Assembly (NCBI RefSeq): GCF_900636825.1
Contig: NZ_LR134318.1
Coordinates: forward strand, 1,149,501 to 1,213,500
Source of the DNA: Pseudomonas fluorescens
GTDB lineage: Bacteria > Pseudomonadota > Gammaproteobacteria > Pseudomonadales > Pseudomonadaceae
DNA: 64,000 nucleotides
Direction of reading: 5' to 3'
Below the pieces are notes generated by a model that was not told where the DNA came from, made no database searches, and worked only from the letters and a program-made list of their open reading frames with translations. The translations under genes were made by a program, and so were the position numbers. Below, in pieces: positions 51,227 through 60,493 of the stretch (position 1 is its first letter; every line of letters starts with the position of its first letter).

Positions 51227-51640
51227 ATGACCACCCGCGACAAGGAAATCAAACGCCGCACCGAACTCTCGGTGACCCGCGTAACCAAAGCCGTCTTCCC
51301 GCCGACCACCAACCATCACAACACCCTGTTTGGTGGCACTGCGCTGGCGTGGATGGACGAAGTCTCGTTCATCACCGCCACGCGATTCTGCCGTTTGCCG
51401 CTGGTAACCGTGTCTACCGATCGCATCGACTTCAACCACGCGATCCCGGCGGGGTCGATCGTTGAGTTGGTGGGGAAGGTAATCAAGGTCGGCAACACCA
51501 GCCTCAAGGTCGAGGTGGAAGTGTTTGTCGAGAGCATGAGCTGTGATGGTCGCGAGAAGGCGATTCATGGGCAGTTCAGCTTCGTTGCCATTGATGATGA
51601 CAAGCGACCGGTGCCGGTGCTGCCGGGATTTGCTGCTTGA
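51227..51640 (+). CDS. Acyl-CoA thioesterase (hotdog fold, YciA/YkhA-like)
   Basis: 137 residues of the hotdog superfamily: VFPPTTNHHNTLFGGTALAWMDEVSFITATRF contains the N-x-x-x-x-F-G-G-x-x-x-x-W-M-D motif with the catalytic Asp, followed by the TVSTDRIDFNHAIPAGSIVEL strand pair. Such hexameric enzymes hydrolyse acyl-CoA. The start at 51227 excludes upstream frame read-through of the REP. Confidence 0.88.
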   Translation: MTTRDKEIKRRTELSVTRVTKAVFPPTTNHHNTLFGGTALAWMDEVSFITATRFCRLPLVTVSTDRIDFNHAIPAGSIVELVGKVIKVGNTSLKVEVEVFVESMSCDGREKAIHGQFSFVAIDDDKRPVPVLPGFAA

Positions 51641-51644
51641 ATTT

Positions 51645-51726
51645 TAAAAAGATCGCAGCCTTCGGCAGCTCCTACAGGAAAAACGCATTACATGTAGGAG
51701 CTGCCGAAGGCTGCGATCTTTTGCTT
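51645..51726. repeat. REPIN (inward type)
   Basis: Left arm AAAGATCGCAGCCTTCGGC, right arm GCCGAAGGCTGCGATCTTT. It fills the gap between convergent genes down to the antiporter stop codon. Confidence 0.88.
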
Positions 51727-53535
51727 TCAAGCCTGTTGTGCCTCAGGCTGAATCAACGCCAGCAACGTCCACCCCGCGCCGGGATTCAACGTCGTCTCCG
51801 GTGTCACAACATGCACCCAGCCACTGTCATCACGCATGAACAGCAACGTCGCGCGATTGCCGTGCAACGCCCGGTAGTCCTCCCAGCCAAAGCCATCGGT
51901 CAATGTTGTGCTGTACAACTCGGCGCCCTGGCCCATCTGGCTGGCCAGTTTCGCGTAAGTGAACGCCTCGCTGCCCAGTTGATTGCCACGATGCTCCAGG
52001 CTTGCACGATGCTTGTCACTGCGGCGACTTTCATGACCGCTGGCCAAACCAAACAGTCGTTGATGGCCGAAGTCATGGCGAAAACGCATCGCCGCCAGCG
52101 TATTGAGTTCACCTGACGGCGACAGCGCCAGCAAATGCCCCAGGCCGACCAGATCCAGATGCGCATCGGCATGTTGCGAAGCCGGGTTGCCGAAATACGT
52201 CGGCAAGCCTTCCATGCGCGCAGCACGGATGTTTTCCCAGCTCGAATCGGTCAGCAGCACGCGGCTGCCCAGTTGCTGCAGCGATTTGCCCAGCTCCCGC
52301 GCCGGGCTGTTCGCGCCGACGATCAGGAAACCACTCGGCGCCGGTTCGGCGACCTTCAGCAGCCGTGCCAGCGGTCGCGCCGTGGCGCTTTGCAGGACGA
52401 CGGTGCCGATGATCACAGCGAAGGTCAGCGGCACCAGCAGCAAGGCGCCTTCATGCCCGGCCTCATGCAGACGAATCGCGAAAATCGCCGACACCGCCGC
52501 CGCGACGATCCCCCGTGGCGCGATCCAGCACAGCAAGGCGCGCTCACGCCAACTCAGGCTCGAACCAGCCGTGCTCAGCAGCACGTTCAACGGCCGGGCA
52601 ATCAACTGAATCACCAGCAGCAGAATCAGTACCAGCGGGCCCAGCCCGATCAAGGCATACAAATCCAGACGCGCCGCCAACAGAATGAACAAGCCGGAAA
52701 TCAGCAGCACGCTGAGGTTTTCCTTGAAGTGCAGGATGTGTCGAACGTCCACGCCCTTCATGTTTGCCAGCCACATGCCCATCAGCGTCACTGCCAACAA
52801 GCCGGACTCATGCATCACTTCGTTGGCAGCAATGAAGATCCCCAGCACGGCCGCCAGCGAAGCGAGGTTGTGCAGGTACTCGGGCAGCCATTGCCGGCGA
52901 ATAATCGTCCCCAACACCCAGCCACCGACGATTCCGAACACCGCGCCGCACAGAATCACCCCGCCGAAGGTCAAAAGACTCTGCTTGAGCCCATGGCCAT
53001 CGGCGCTGGCAATGATGAAGCTGTAAACCACAACGGCGAGCAGCGCGCCGATCGGGTCAATGACGATGCCCTCCCAGCGCAAAATGTTGGCGATCGAGGC
53101 TTTCGGTCGCACCACACGGAGCATCGGCACGATCACCGTCGGGCCGGTGACCAGCGTGAGGCTGCCGAAGAGAATGGCGAGCATCCAGTCGAACCCCAGC
53201 AGGAAGTGCGTAGCGACCGCAATGACCACCCAGGTCGATAGCGCGCCGATGGTCACCAGGCGATGAACGACGCTGCCGATCTCTTTCCATTCCGACAAGT
53301 GCAGTGTCAGGCTGCCCTCGAACAGAATCAGCGCCACCGCCAGAGACACCAACGGCATCAGCAAGGGACCGAACATTTCCTGTGGGTCGAGCCAGCCCAG
53401 TACCGGCCCGACCAGAATGCCGGTCAGCAACAGAAACAGAATCGCCGGTAACTTCAGGCGCCAGGCCAGCCATTGGCAAGCCAGCGCTGCTGCGCCTATC
53501 CCGCCAAATGCCAAGAGAATTTCCTGCTCGTTCAT
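51727..53535 (-). CDS. CPA-type Na+(K+)/H+ antiporter with C-terminal nucleotide-binding-like domain
   Basis: 602 residues. About 12 hydrophobic helices (1-400) carry LTGILVGPVLG, LILFEGSLTL, LVTGPTVIVPMLRVVRP, IDPIGALLAVVVYS and IAPRGIVAAAVSAIFA (the Asp of helix 5 and the Arg region), as in CPA1 NhaP-type antiporters. The rest (about 405-600) begins SGFLIVGANSPARELGKSLQQLGSRVLLTDSSWENI, a TrkA-N/RCK-like Rossmann domain, suggesting gating by a nucleotide. The ion is not deducible. It stands alone and diverges from xerD. Confidence 0.87.
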   Translation of the reverse strand: MNEQEILLAFGGIGAAALACQWLAWRLKLPAILFLLLTGILVGPVLGWLDPQEMFGPLLMPLVSLAVALILFEGSLTLHLSEWKEIGSVVHRLVTIGALSTWVVIAVATHFLLGFDWMLAILFGSLTLVTGPTVIVPMLRVVRPKASIANILRWEGIVIDPIGALLAVVVYSFIIASADGHGLKQSLLTFGGVILCGAVFGIVGGWVLGTIIRRQWLPEYLHNLASLAAVLGIFIAANEVMHESGLLAVTLMGMWLANMKGVDVRHILHFKENLSVLLISGLFILLAARLDLYALIGLGPLVLILLLVIQLIARPLNVLLSTAGSSLSWRERALLCWIAPRGIVAAAVSAIFAIRLHEAGHEGALLLVPLTFAVIIGTVVLQSATARPLARLLKVAEPAPSGFLIVGANSPARELGKSLQQLGSRVLLTDSSWENIRAARMEGLPTYFGNPASQHADAHLDLVGLGHLLALSPSGELNTLAAMRFRHDFGHQRLFGLASGHESRRSDKHRASLEHRGNQLGSEAFTYAKLASQMGQGAELYSTTLTDGFGWEDYRALHGNRATLLFMRDDSGWVHVVTPETTLNPGAGWTLLALIQPEAQQA

Positions 53536-53643
53536 CGATGCTCCCTGTTCCTTGAAATGGCGGGCTATGAAAGACTAGCGCCCATTCCTACAGTTCACTC
53601 AACATTTGCGCGCCGGCCTCAAGGCCGCGTGACATGAGCGCCC

Positions 53644-54540
53644 ATGCCTGCCATCGACCATCCGCTGATTGATCAATTCCTCGACGCTATATGGCTGGAG
53701 AAAGGCCTGTCCGATAACACCCGCGGCGCCTATCGCAGCGATCTGGCGCTGTTCAATGGCTGGTTGCAGGAGAAAAACCTGGAACTGATCGACGCCGGTC
53801 GCGAGTTGATCCTTGATCACCTGGCCTGGCGTCTGGAGCAAAATTACAAGCCACGCTCCACCGCCAGATTTCTCTCCGGTGTGCGGGGCTTTTATCGCTA
53901 TCTGTTGCGCGAGAAGCTGATCAGCGTCGACCCGACCTTGCGCGTTGATATGCCCCAGTTGGGCAGGCCGCTGCCCAAATCCCTCTCGGAAGCTGACGTC
54001 GAGGCGCTGCTGAAAGCGCCGGATCTGAGCGAGGCCATCGGCCAGCGTGATCGCGCCATGTTGGAAGTGTTGTACGCCTGCGGATTACGAGTCACCGAAC
54101 TGATCAGCCTGACGCTGGAGCAGGTCAATTTGCGTCAGGGCGTCCTGCGGGTGATGGGCAAGGGCAGCAAGGAGCGTCTGGTGCCGATGGGCGAGGAGGC
54201 GATTGTCTGGGTCGAGCGCTACATGCGTGACGGTCGCGGCGAACTGCTGGGGGGCCGGCCCAGCGATGTGCTGTTTCCCAGCCAGCGCGGCGAGCAGATG
54301 ACCCGCCAGACGTTCTGGCACCGCATCAAGCATCAGGCCAAGGTCGCCGGAATCGGCAAGTCGCTGTCGCCGCACACCTTGCGTCATGCCTTCGCCACAC
54401 ACTTGCTCAACCACGGTGCCGACTTGCGCGTCGTGCAGATGTTGCTCGGCCACAGCGACCTGTCGACCACGCAGATTTACACCCACGTCGCCCGCGCCCG
54501 CCTGCAGGACCTGCACGCCAAACACCATCCGCGCGGCTGA
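53644..54540 (+). CDS. xerD: Site-specific tyrosine recombinase XerD
   Basis: 298 residues: a core-binding SAM-like domain (1-95) and a catalytic domain with the full set Arg149 (ACGLRVTEL), Lys173, His244 and Arg247 (HTLRHAFATHLL), His270 (LGHSDLSTTQ) and the nucleophile Tyr279 (IYTHV). With XerC it resolves chromosome dimers at dif under FtsK control. xerD-dsbC-hom-thrC is the conserved pseudomonad order, so this is a housekeeping gene, not a phage integrase. Confidence 0.96.
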   Translation: MPAIDHPLIDQFLDAIWLEKGLSDNTRGAYRSDLALFNGWLQEKNLELIDAGRELILDHLAWRLEQNYKPRSTARFLSGVRGFYRYLLREKLISVDPTLRVDMPQLGRPLPKSLSEADVEALLKAPDLSEAIGQRDRAMLEVLYACGLRVTELISLTLEQVNLRQGVLRVMGKGSKERLVPMGEEAIVWVERYMRDGRGELLGGRPSDVLFPSQRGEQMTRQTFWHRIKHQAKVAGIGKSLSPHTLRHAFATHLLNHGADLRVVQMLLGHSDLSTTQIYTHVARARLQDLHAKHHPRG

Positions 54541-54552
54541 ACACAAAATTGT

Positions 54553-54647
54553 CTGTAGGAGCTGCCGAAGGCTGCGATCTTTTGATGTTGTTTTTCTTGA
54601 AATCAAAAGCAAGATCAAAAGATCGCAGCCTTCGGCAGCTCCTACAT
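54553..54647. repeat. REPIN (outward type)
   Basis: Left arm TGTAGGAGCTGCCGAAGGC, right arm GCCTTCGGCAGCTCCTACA, long spacer (about 45 bp). Between xerD and dsbC. Confidence 0.87.
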
Positions 54648-54794
54648 AAAACGGTGTGATCTATGGCGACAGGCGCATTCGGCCCTCGTGACCTTATGTG
54701 TTAGGCTTTGCCGGTTTGCACGATGGACGGTTATGACCCGGTGTTCAGGCACGGGCGTTCTGATCGTTCCATTTGTCCGCCCTCAGGAGTTCTC

Positions 54795-55526
54795 ATGCGT
54801 CTGACCCAGATTTTTGCCGCCGCAGCCATTGCGTTGGTCAGCACCTTTGCCGTCGCCGATGACGCGGCCGACAAAGCCATCCGTAAAAGCCTGGAAAACC
54901 TCGAACTCGAAGTTCCGGTAGAAAGCATCTCCGCCAGCCCGTTGCCGGGCATGTACGAAGTCAAGCTCAAGGGCAGCCGTGTGCTCTATGCCAGCGCCGA
55001 TGGCCAGTACATTGTGCAGGGCAACCTGTACCAGCTCGAGAACGGCAAGCCGGTCAACCTGACCGAAAAAACCGAGCGCCTGGGCGTTTCCAAACTGATC
55101 AACGCCATTCCGGTCGCCGAAACCGTGGTTTACCCGGCCGTGGGCGAAACCAAATCGCACATCACCGTGTTCACCGACACCACTTGCCCGTATTGCCACA
55201 AACTGCACGAGGAAGTGCCAGAGCTGAACAAGCGCGGCATCGAAGTGCGTTACGTGGCATTCCCGCGCCAGGGTCTGAACTCGCCGGGTGACGAGCAACT
55301 GCAAGCCGTGTGGTGCTCGAAAGACAAAAAAGCTGCCATGGACAAAATGGTCGATGGCAAGGAAATCAAGGCCGCCAAGTGCGATAACCCGGTCTCCAAA
55401 CAATTCGCCCTCGGTCAGTCGATCGGCGTGAACGGCACACCGGCCATCGTTTTGGCTGACGGACAAGTCATTCCGGGCTACCAGCCTGCGCCACAAGTCG
55501 CCAAACTGGCGCTGGGCGCCAAGTAA
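54795..55526 (+). CDS. dsbC: Periplasmic disulfide isomerase DsbC
   Basis: 243 residues. Signal peptide 1-21 (MRLTQIFAAAAIALVSTFAVA), an N-terminal dimerisation domain (about 25-85), a linker and a thioredoxin domain with Cys131-Cys134 in TTCPYCHKL; the cis-Pro loop is GVNGTPAIV. It shuffles wrong disulfides in the periplasm and is kept reduced by DsbD. ATG 54795 has CAGGAG upstream; longer frames lose the signal peptide. Confidence 0.94.
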   Translation: MRLTQIFAAAAIALVSTFAVADDAADKAIRKSLENLELEVPVESISASPLPGMYEVKLKGSRVLYASADGQYIVQGNLYQLENGKPVNLTEKTERLGVSKLINAIPVAETVVYPAVGETKSHITVFTDTTCPYCHKLHEEVPELNKRGIEVRYVAFPRQGLNSPGDEQLQAVWCSKDKKAAMDKMVDGKEIKAAKCDNPVSKQFALGQSIGVNGTPAIVLADGQVIPGYQPAPQVAKLALGAK

Positions 55527-55562
55527 TTCGCATCGTCACGGACAGCCGTTGACGATCATGGT

Positions 55563-55642
55563 CCGGCAGCAACAACGCCGGGCCATCAATAGAGAGCCGC
55601 GAGCACGCGGTTGTTTTCCGGCCGACCCTGCGTCGGCCGTTT
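55563..55642 (+). other. Three hairpins in the dsbC-hom gap
   Basis: CCGGC/GCCGG (55563-55581 region), CCGCG-AGCA-CGCGG (55597-55610 region) and GGCCGAC-CCTGC-GTCGGCC followed by GTTTTA (55620-55644). The last resembles a terminator and ends just before the GGGGAG of hom, so it may terminate dsbC or attenuate hom. No Thr- or Ile-rich leader peptide is seen. Confidence 0.5.
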
Positions 55643-55657
55643 TATGGGGAGTTCACA

Positions 55658-56962
55658 GTGAATCCGGTCAAAGTAGGCATCTGTGGGTTAGGGACCGTCG
55701 GTGGCGGTACCTTCAACGTACTTCAGCGCAACGCCGAGGAAATTGCTCGTCGTGCCGGGCGTGGGATTGAAGTGGCACAAATTGCCATGCGCACGCCAAA
55801 GCCTCAGTTCCAGACGACCGGTATTGCGATTACCAACGATGTCTTCGACGTGGCCACGAACCCTGAGATCGACATCGTCATAGAGCTGATGGGCGGCTAC
55901 ACCGTTGCCCGCGAGCTGGTACTCAAGGCCATCGAGAATGGCAAGCATGTGGTCACCGCGAACAAGGCGCTGATAGCCGTTCACGGTAATGAAATTTTCG
56001 CCAAGGCACGCGAGAAAGGCGTGATCGTCGCATTCGAAGCGGCAGTGGCCGGTGGCATTCCGGTGATCAAGGCGATCCGCGAAGGCCTGTCTGCCAACCG
56101 CATCAACTGGGTCGCCGGGATCATCAACGGCACCGGTAACTTCATCCTCACCGAAATGCGCGAGAAGGGCCGTACGTTCGAAGACGTACTCGCCGAAGCG
56201 CAGGCGCTGGGTTATGCCGAAGCCGATCCGACTTTCGACGTGGAAGGTATTGATGCGGCGCACAAGCTGACGATCCTCGCGTCCATCGCCTTCGGCATTC
56301 CGCTGCAATTCGACAAGGCCTACACCGAAGGCATCACCAAGCTGACCACCGCTGACGTGAATTACGCCGAAGCGCTGGGCTATCGCATCAAGCATTTGGG
56401 CGTGGCGCGCAGCACTGACGCCGGCATCGAATTGCGCGTGCACCCGACGCTGATCCCGGCCGATCGCCTGATCGCCAACGTCAACGGCGTGATGAACGCG
56501 GTGATGGTCAACGGTGACGCGGCCGGTTCGACGCTGTTCTACGGCGCGGGCGCCGGCATGGAGCCAACCGCTTCGTCGGTGATCGCCGATCTGGTCGACG
56601 TGGTTCGCGCCATGACTTCCGACCCGGAAAACCGCGTGCCGCATTTGGCGTTCCAGCCGGATTCGCTGTCGGCGCATCCGATCCTGCCGATCGAAGCCTG
56701 CGAAAGCGCTTACTACCTGCGCATTCAGGCCAAGGATCATCCGGGCGTACTGGCGCAAGTGGCGAGCATTCTTTCGGAGCGCGGCATCAACATCGAGTCG
56801 ATCATGCAGAAGGAAGTCGAAGAGCATGACGGCCTGGTGCCGATGATCCTGCTGACCCACCGCGTTGTCGAGCAGCGCATCAACGATGCGATCGCCGCAC
56901 TTGAAGCGCTCGCAGGCGTTGACGGCCCGGTCGTACGGATCCGCGTCGAACATTTGAATTAA
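55658..56962 (+). CDS. hom: Homoserine dehydrogenase
   Basis: 434 residues, GTG start. The NAD(P)-binding motif is VGICGLGTVGGGTFNVL, the catalytic domain has NGTGNFILTEMREKG and GYAEADPTFDVEGIDAAHKL (signature with the catalytic Lys/Asp), and a C-terminal ACT domain (about 350-430) provides feedback sensing. It reduces aspartate semialdehyde to homoserine. GGGGAG precedes the start. thrC, the next-but-one step, follows. Confidence 0.96.
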   Translation: MNPVKVGICGLGTVGGGTFNVLQRNAEEIARRAGRGIEVAQIAMRTPKPQFQTTGIAITNDVFDVATNPEIDIVIELMGGYTVARELVLKAIENGKHVVTANKALIAVHGNEIFAKAREKGVIVAFEAAVAGGIPVIKAIREGLSANRINWVAGIINGTGNFILTEMREKGRTFEDVLAEAQALGYAEADPTFDVEGIDAAHKLTILASIAFGIPLQFDKAYTEGITKLTTADVNYAEALGYRIKHLGVARSTDAGIELRVHPTLIPADRLIANVNGVMNAVMVNGDAAGSTLFYGAGAGMEPTASSVIADLVDVVRAMTSDPENRVPHLAFQPDSLSAHPILPIEACESAYYLRIQAKDHPGVLAQVASILSERGINIESIMQKEVEEHDGLVPMILLTHRVVEQRINDAIAALEALAGVDGPVVRIRVEHLN

Positions 56963-56966
56963 CAGC

Positions 56967-57047
56967 AGCGGCAAGCTGCAAGCTACAAGCGGCAAGACAA
57001 AGCAGATCGGCTTTTACTTGCTGCTTGTAGCTCGCAGCTTGCAGCTC
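56967..57047. repeat. Inverted repeat of the AGCTGCAAGCTACAAGC class between hom and thrC
   Basis: GCAAGCTGCAAGCTACAAGC and, inverted, GCTTGTAGCTCGCAGCTTGC with about 35 bp between. It is a third dispersed repeat class in this window and the only copy seen here. It forms a long imperfect stem. Confidence 0.7.
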
Positions 57048-57066
57048 AAACCAAAGGTTTGCTCTT

Positions 57067-58476
57067 ATGCGCTATATCAGTACCCGCGGCCAGGCACCGG
57101 CCCTGAATTTCGAAGAGGTTTTGCTGGCCGGTCTAGCCACCGACGGCGGTCTGTACGTGCCGGAAAATCTGCCACGCTTCACTCAGGAAGAAATCGCTTC
57201 CTGGGCCGGCCTGCCGTATCACGAACTGGCCTTCCGCGTGATGCGCCCGTTCGTCACCGGCAGCATTCCCGATGCCGATTTCAAAAAGATTCTTGAAGAA
57301 ACCTACGGTGTGTTCGCCCACAGCGCCGTTGCGCCGTTGCGTCAGCTGAACGGCAATGAATGGGTGATGGAGCTGTTCCACGGCCCGACCCTGGCGTTCA
57401 AGGACTTCGCTCTGCAACTGCTCGGTCGTTTGCTCGACTACGTGCTGGAAAAGCGCGGCGAGCGCGTGGTGATCGTCGGTGCCACCTCCGGTGACACCGG
57501 TTCGGCCGCCATCGAAGGCTGCAAGCACTGCGAAAACGTCGACATCTTCATCCTGCACCCGCACAACCGTGTGTCCGAAGTGCAGCGCCGCCAGATGACC
57601 ACGATTTTCGGCGACAACATCCACAACATCGCCATCGAAGGCAACTTCGACGACTGCCAGGAAATGGTCAAAAACAGCTTCGCCGACCAGAGCTTCCTCA
57701 AAGGCACGCGTCTGGTCGCGGTGAACTCGATCAACTGGGCGCGGATCATGGCCCAGATCGTTTACTACTTCCATGCGGCCCTGCAGTTGGGTGGCCCGGC
57801 ACGCTCGGTGGCGTTCTCGGTGCCGACCGGCAACTTTGGCGACATCTTCGCCGGTTACCTGGCGCGCAACATGGGCCTGCCGATCAACCAGTTAATCGTC
57901 GCCACCAACCGCAACGACATCCTGCACCGCTTCATGAGCGGCAACCAGTACGTCAAGGAAACCCTGCACGCGACGCTGTCGCCGTCGATGGACATCATGG
58001 TTTCGTCGAACTTCGAACGCCTGCTGTTCGACCTGCACGGTCGCAACGGTGCGGCGATTGCCGGTCTGATGGACTCGTTCAAGCAGGGCGGCGGTTTCAG
58101 CGTCGAGCAGGAGCGCTGGACCGAAGCGCGCAAACTGTTCGATTCGTTGGCCGTGGACGACGAGCAAACGTGCGAAACCATTGCCGAAGTTTACGAGCAG
58201 ACCGGTGAAGTGCTGGATCCGCACACCGCCATCGGTGTGAAGGCCGCGCGTGAATGCCGCCGCAGCCTGGACACCCCGATGGTGATCCTCGGAACTGCCC
58301 ACCCGGTGAAATTCCCTGACGCAGTGGAGAAAGCCGGTGTAGGAAAAGCGCTCGAGCTACCTGCACATCTTTCTGATTTGTTTGAGCGAAACGAGCGCTG
58401 CACCGTTCTGCCAAACGAGCTGAAAGCCGTGCAAGCCTTTGTCAGCCAGCATGGCAACCGCGGCAAGCCGCTGTAA
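57067..58476 (+). CDS. thrC: Threonine synthase
   Basis: 469 residues, a PLP fold-type II enzyme. The PLP lysine is Lys112 in GPTLAFKDFALQLLG and the phosphate-binding loop is GATSGDTGSAAIEG. It converts O-phosphohomoserine to threonine. It uses the product of the hom branch; no thrB lies between them, as in other pseudomonads. A terminator follows. Confidence 0.96.
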   Translation: MRYISTRGQAPALNFEEVLLAGLATDGGLYVPENLPRFTQEEIASWAGLPYHELAFRVMRPFVTGSIPDADFKKILEETYGVFAHSAVAPLRQLNGNEWVMELFHGPTLAFKDFALQLLGRLLDYVLEKRGERVVIVGATSGDTGSAAIEGCKHCENVDIFILHPHNRVSEVQRRQMTTIFGDNIHNIAIEGNFDDCQEMVKNSFADQSFLKGTRLVAVNSINWARIMAQIVYYFHAALQLGGPARSVAFSVPTGNFGDIFAGYLARNMGLPINQLIVATNRNDILHRFMSGNQYVKETLHATLSPSMDIMVSSNFERLLFDLHGRNGAAIAGLMDSFKQGGGFSVEQERWTEARKLFDSLAVDDEQTCETIAEVYEQTGEVLDPHTAIGVKAARECRRSLDTPMVILGTAHPVKFPDAVEKAGVGKALELPAHLSDLFERNERCTVLPNELKAVQAFVSQHGNRGKPL

Positions 58477-58500
58477 ACCGCTAAAACCTGTCACATTTTG

Positions 58501-58526
58501 AAGCCCGTCTCCTGACGGGCTTTTTT
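58501..58526 (+). terminator. Rho-independent terminator of hom-thrC
   Basis: AAGCCCGTC and GACGGGCTT around TCCT, then TTTT. Confidence 0.94.
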
Positions 58527-58596
58527 GTTTCTGCTGCCACACTGCTCGGGTTTTCACCCACGAAGGACGGGTGAGTCGATCACGAAGGAAGTGGCA

Positions 58597-59970
58597 ATGG
58601 GGTTGCAGAGCAGATTGAGACCAGTCTTGAACTGGGTATTTTTTTTGGCCTGGCTGATGGCCGGAGCCAGCAGTAGCGCCGCGCAATTGGCGTTGCATGA
58701 TGCAAACGGGTTGTCGCATATCGCACCGATCGATCTCGATCCCGCAGAGCGCCAATGGATCCGCGACAACCCGCGGGTGATTGTCGCCTCGGTGCAATAC
58801 CCGTTGTACCTGTTCCAGGACGAGCATGGCCGCTGGAGCGGACTGAACAACGATGTTCTGCAACGGATCAGCGCCATGACCGGTCTGCGCTTCGAGCATG
58901 AAGAGTCATTCTCCACCGATCAGATGCTCGAACGCCTGGAGAGCGGTACAGCGGATATGAGCACCACGCTGGCAATGACCGAAACCCGCAAGGCATTCCT
59001 TGAATTCAGTCATGCCTTCGGCGGCGCAGGCTGGGTGTTTGTCAGTCGCGCCGGAGCGCCGCGGGTGAGTTCGCTGGAGCAGTTGGCGAAACGCGTACTG
59101 GTATTGCCTGCCAGGCATGCGCTGGAGGAAGTCATTCGTCGCGAGCATCCGTCAATCGAGCTGCGGCTGGTGAAAACCTATGCGGAGGCGCGGGCGCTCG
59201 TGGAAAGTGGTGAGGCCTACGCCACCATCGAAAATGAAATCGGCGCGCAGCTGCATCCGTCGGGGCTGCTCACGGTTGGCGGGGTACTCGAAGGTAAATG
59301 GGAAGCCGATCACTTGGCGGTGCGCAAGGGCCAGCCCGAGCTGTTGAGTGTCATCAACAAAGCGCTGAGTGCGTTTTCTGCCGCGGATCTGCGCGCCATT
59401 CGCCTGAAGTGGCTGGGTGGAATCGCACCGGCAGCGGAGGCTTCGCTTTGGCAGCGAATCGTCGAGCCCGGATGCTGGACGATGGGCGTCATCGGTTTCT
59501 TCGGGCTGTTGTCACTGGTCTGGAATCGCCGCTTGAGCGTGTTGATGAAACAGCGCGGTGAAGCCGAGCGATCGTTGAATGATCAGTTGGCCTTCCAGCA
59601 TGCGTTGATCGATGCGATGCCTGATCCGATTTTTGTGCGTGACCTCGAAGGGCGGTTGGTGATGTGCAACCGCAGCTACGAAGAGCTGCTTTCGGTGCGC
59701 CAGGACCAAGTCCAGGGACGTTTGCTTTTCGAAATCGACGCATTGCCCGAAGCCACGGCAATGATGCTGCATGACGAGTTCATGGCGCAGTTGCAGACGC
59801 GCAAGACACGCTTCAGCCATCGTCAGTTGTTATTCAAGAACGGCCCTCGGGACATCTATCAATGGACTGTGCCGTTCTACAGCGCCGACGGTAAATTGCG
59901 CGGCTTGCTCGGCGGCTGGACAGACATCACCCAGCGTCGCGTGGAGAGCGGGTGTCGGTGTCTGCATTGA
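58597..59970 (+). CDS. BvgS-like sensor truncated after its PAS domain (no kinase)
   Basis: 457 residues: N-terminal hydrophobic segment (about 12-28), one bacterial solute-binding (Venus flytrap) domain (about 50-275; DLDPAERQWIRDNPRVIVASVQYPLYLF is the BvgS-type start), a membrane helix (about 294-309), a short coiled linker and a PAS/PAC domain (about 335-450, ending GLLGGWTDITQRR). In BvgS-like proteins a histidine kinase would follow; here the frame ends nine codons later. No transmitter sequence occurs in any frame before the next gene. It may sense a ligand and act in trans, or be a deletion product. GAAGGAAG precedes the ATG. Confidence 0.75.
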   Translation: MGLQSRLRPVLNWVFFLAWLMAGASSSAAQLALHDANGLSHIAPIDLDPAERQWIRDNPRVIVASVQYPLYLFQDEHGRWSGLNNDVLQRISAMTGLRFEHEESFSTDQMLERLESGTADMSTTLAMTETRKAFLEFSHAFGGAGWVFVSRAGAPRVSSLEQLAKRVLVLPARHALEEVIRREHPSIELRLVKTYAEARALVESGEAYATIENEIGAQLHPSGLLTVGGVLEGKWEADHLAVRKGQPELLSVINKALSAFSAADLRAIRLKWLGGIAPAAEASLWQRIVEPGCWTMGVIGFFGLLSLVWNRRLSVLMKQRGEAERSLNDQLAFQHALIDAMPDPIFVRDLEGRLVMCNRSYEELLSVRQDQVQGRLLFEIDALPEATAMMLHDEFMAQLQTRKTRFSHRQLLFKNGPRDIYQWTVPFYSADGKLRGLLGGWTDITQRRVESGCRCLH

Positions 59971-60085
59971 AGTTGGGAAATGTCCTATCTGACGTGACGC
60001 CTTTTCCGATGTGAGGCGCAGGACGGGTGTCCTAGAGTGGACGGCCCCTGCGGTGACAAACCGCGAATGTCGTCAGAGGTCGCCC

Positions 60086-60493
60086 ATGCGTTCGCTAAAA
60101 GTCCTGATCCTTGAACATAACCCGTTTCAGTTGATGGCTTTGCATCAGATGCTCAATGCCATCGGCATCTACGATGTATTGACGGCACCCACGCTCGCTT
60201 CGGCGCGACGTTCCCTGCAACGTCGCGGCGCCGTCGACATTGCGATCTGCGATCCGCAATTGAAACGAGGTGAAGGTGTGGCGCTGATCCGGCATCTGGC
60301 CCAGCGCCAACAGGCGCATGCCCTGATTCTGCTGGGGTGCACCGCGCCGAGCTTGCTCAAGGGGCTCGATTGCATGGTGCTCGAACACGAAATCAAACTG
60401 TTGGGGCGCTTGCATTCGCCGGTGTCTGCCGTGCTGATGCGGGGTCTGGTGGACGAGTATTTGCTGTCCGGTCGACGGGTGGCCAGTCTCTGA
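60086..60493 (+). CDS. Degenerate response-regulator receiver-like protein
   Basis: 135 residues, one CheY-like domain and nothing else: KVLILEHNPFQLMALHQMLNAIG at strand 1, then DIAICDPQLKRGEGVALIRHL. The phosphoacceptor-like Asp is kept (CDPQL), but the acidic pair after strand 1 is Glu-His and the conserved Lys before Pro is replaced (LHSPV). Phosphorylation is therefore doubtful. It follows the kinase-less sensor by 115 bp and may be its partner or a leftover of a longer system. Confidence 0.7.
   Translation: MRSLKVLILEHNPFQLMALHQMLNAIGIYDVLTAPTLASARRSLQRRGAVDIAICDPQLKRGEGVALIRHLAQRQQAHALILLGCTAPSLLKGLDCMVLEHEIKLLGRLHSPVSAVLMRGLVDEYLLSGRRVASL

Noticed and set aside
53644..54540. Phage or island integrase
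   Set aside because: The tyrosine recombinase is XerD by length and by its dsbC-hom neighbours; no att repeats or phage genes are present.
55527..55657. Classical threonine/isoleucine attenuator before hom
   Set aside because: Hairpins are present, but no leader peptide rich in Thr or Ile codons was found.
59900..60085. Frameshift that would restore a histidine kinase to the truncated sensor
   Set aside because: No H-box, N-box or G-box sequence appears in any frame between the sensor end and the receiver gene.
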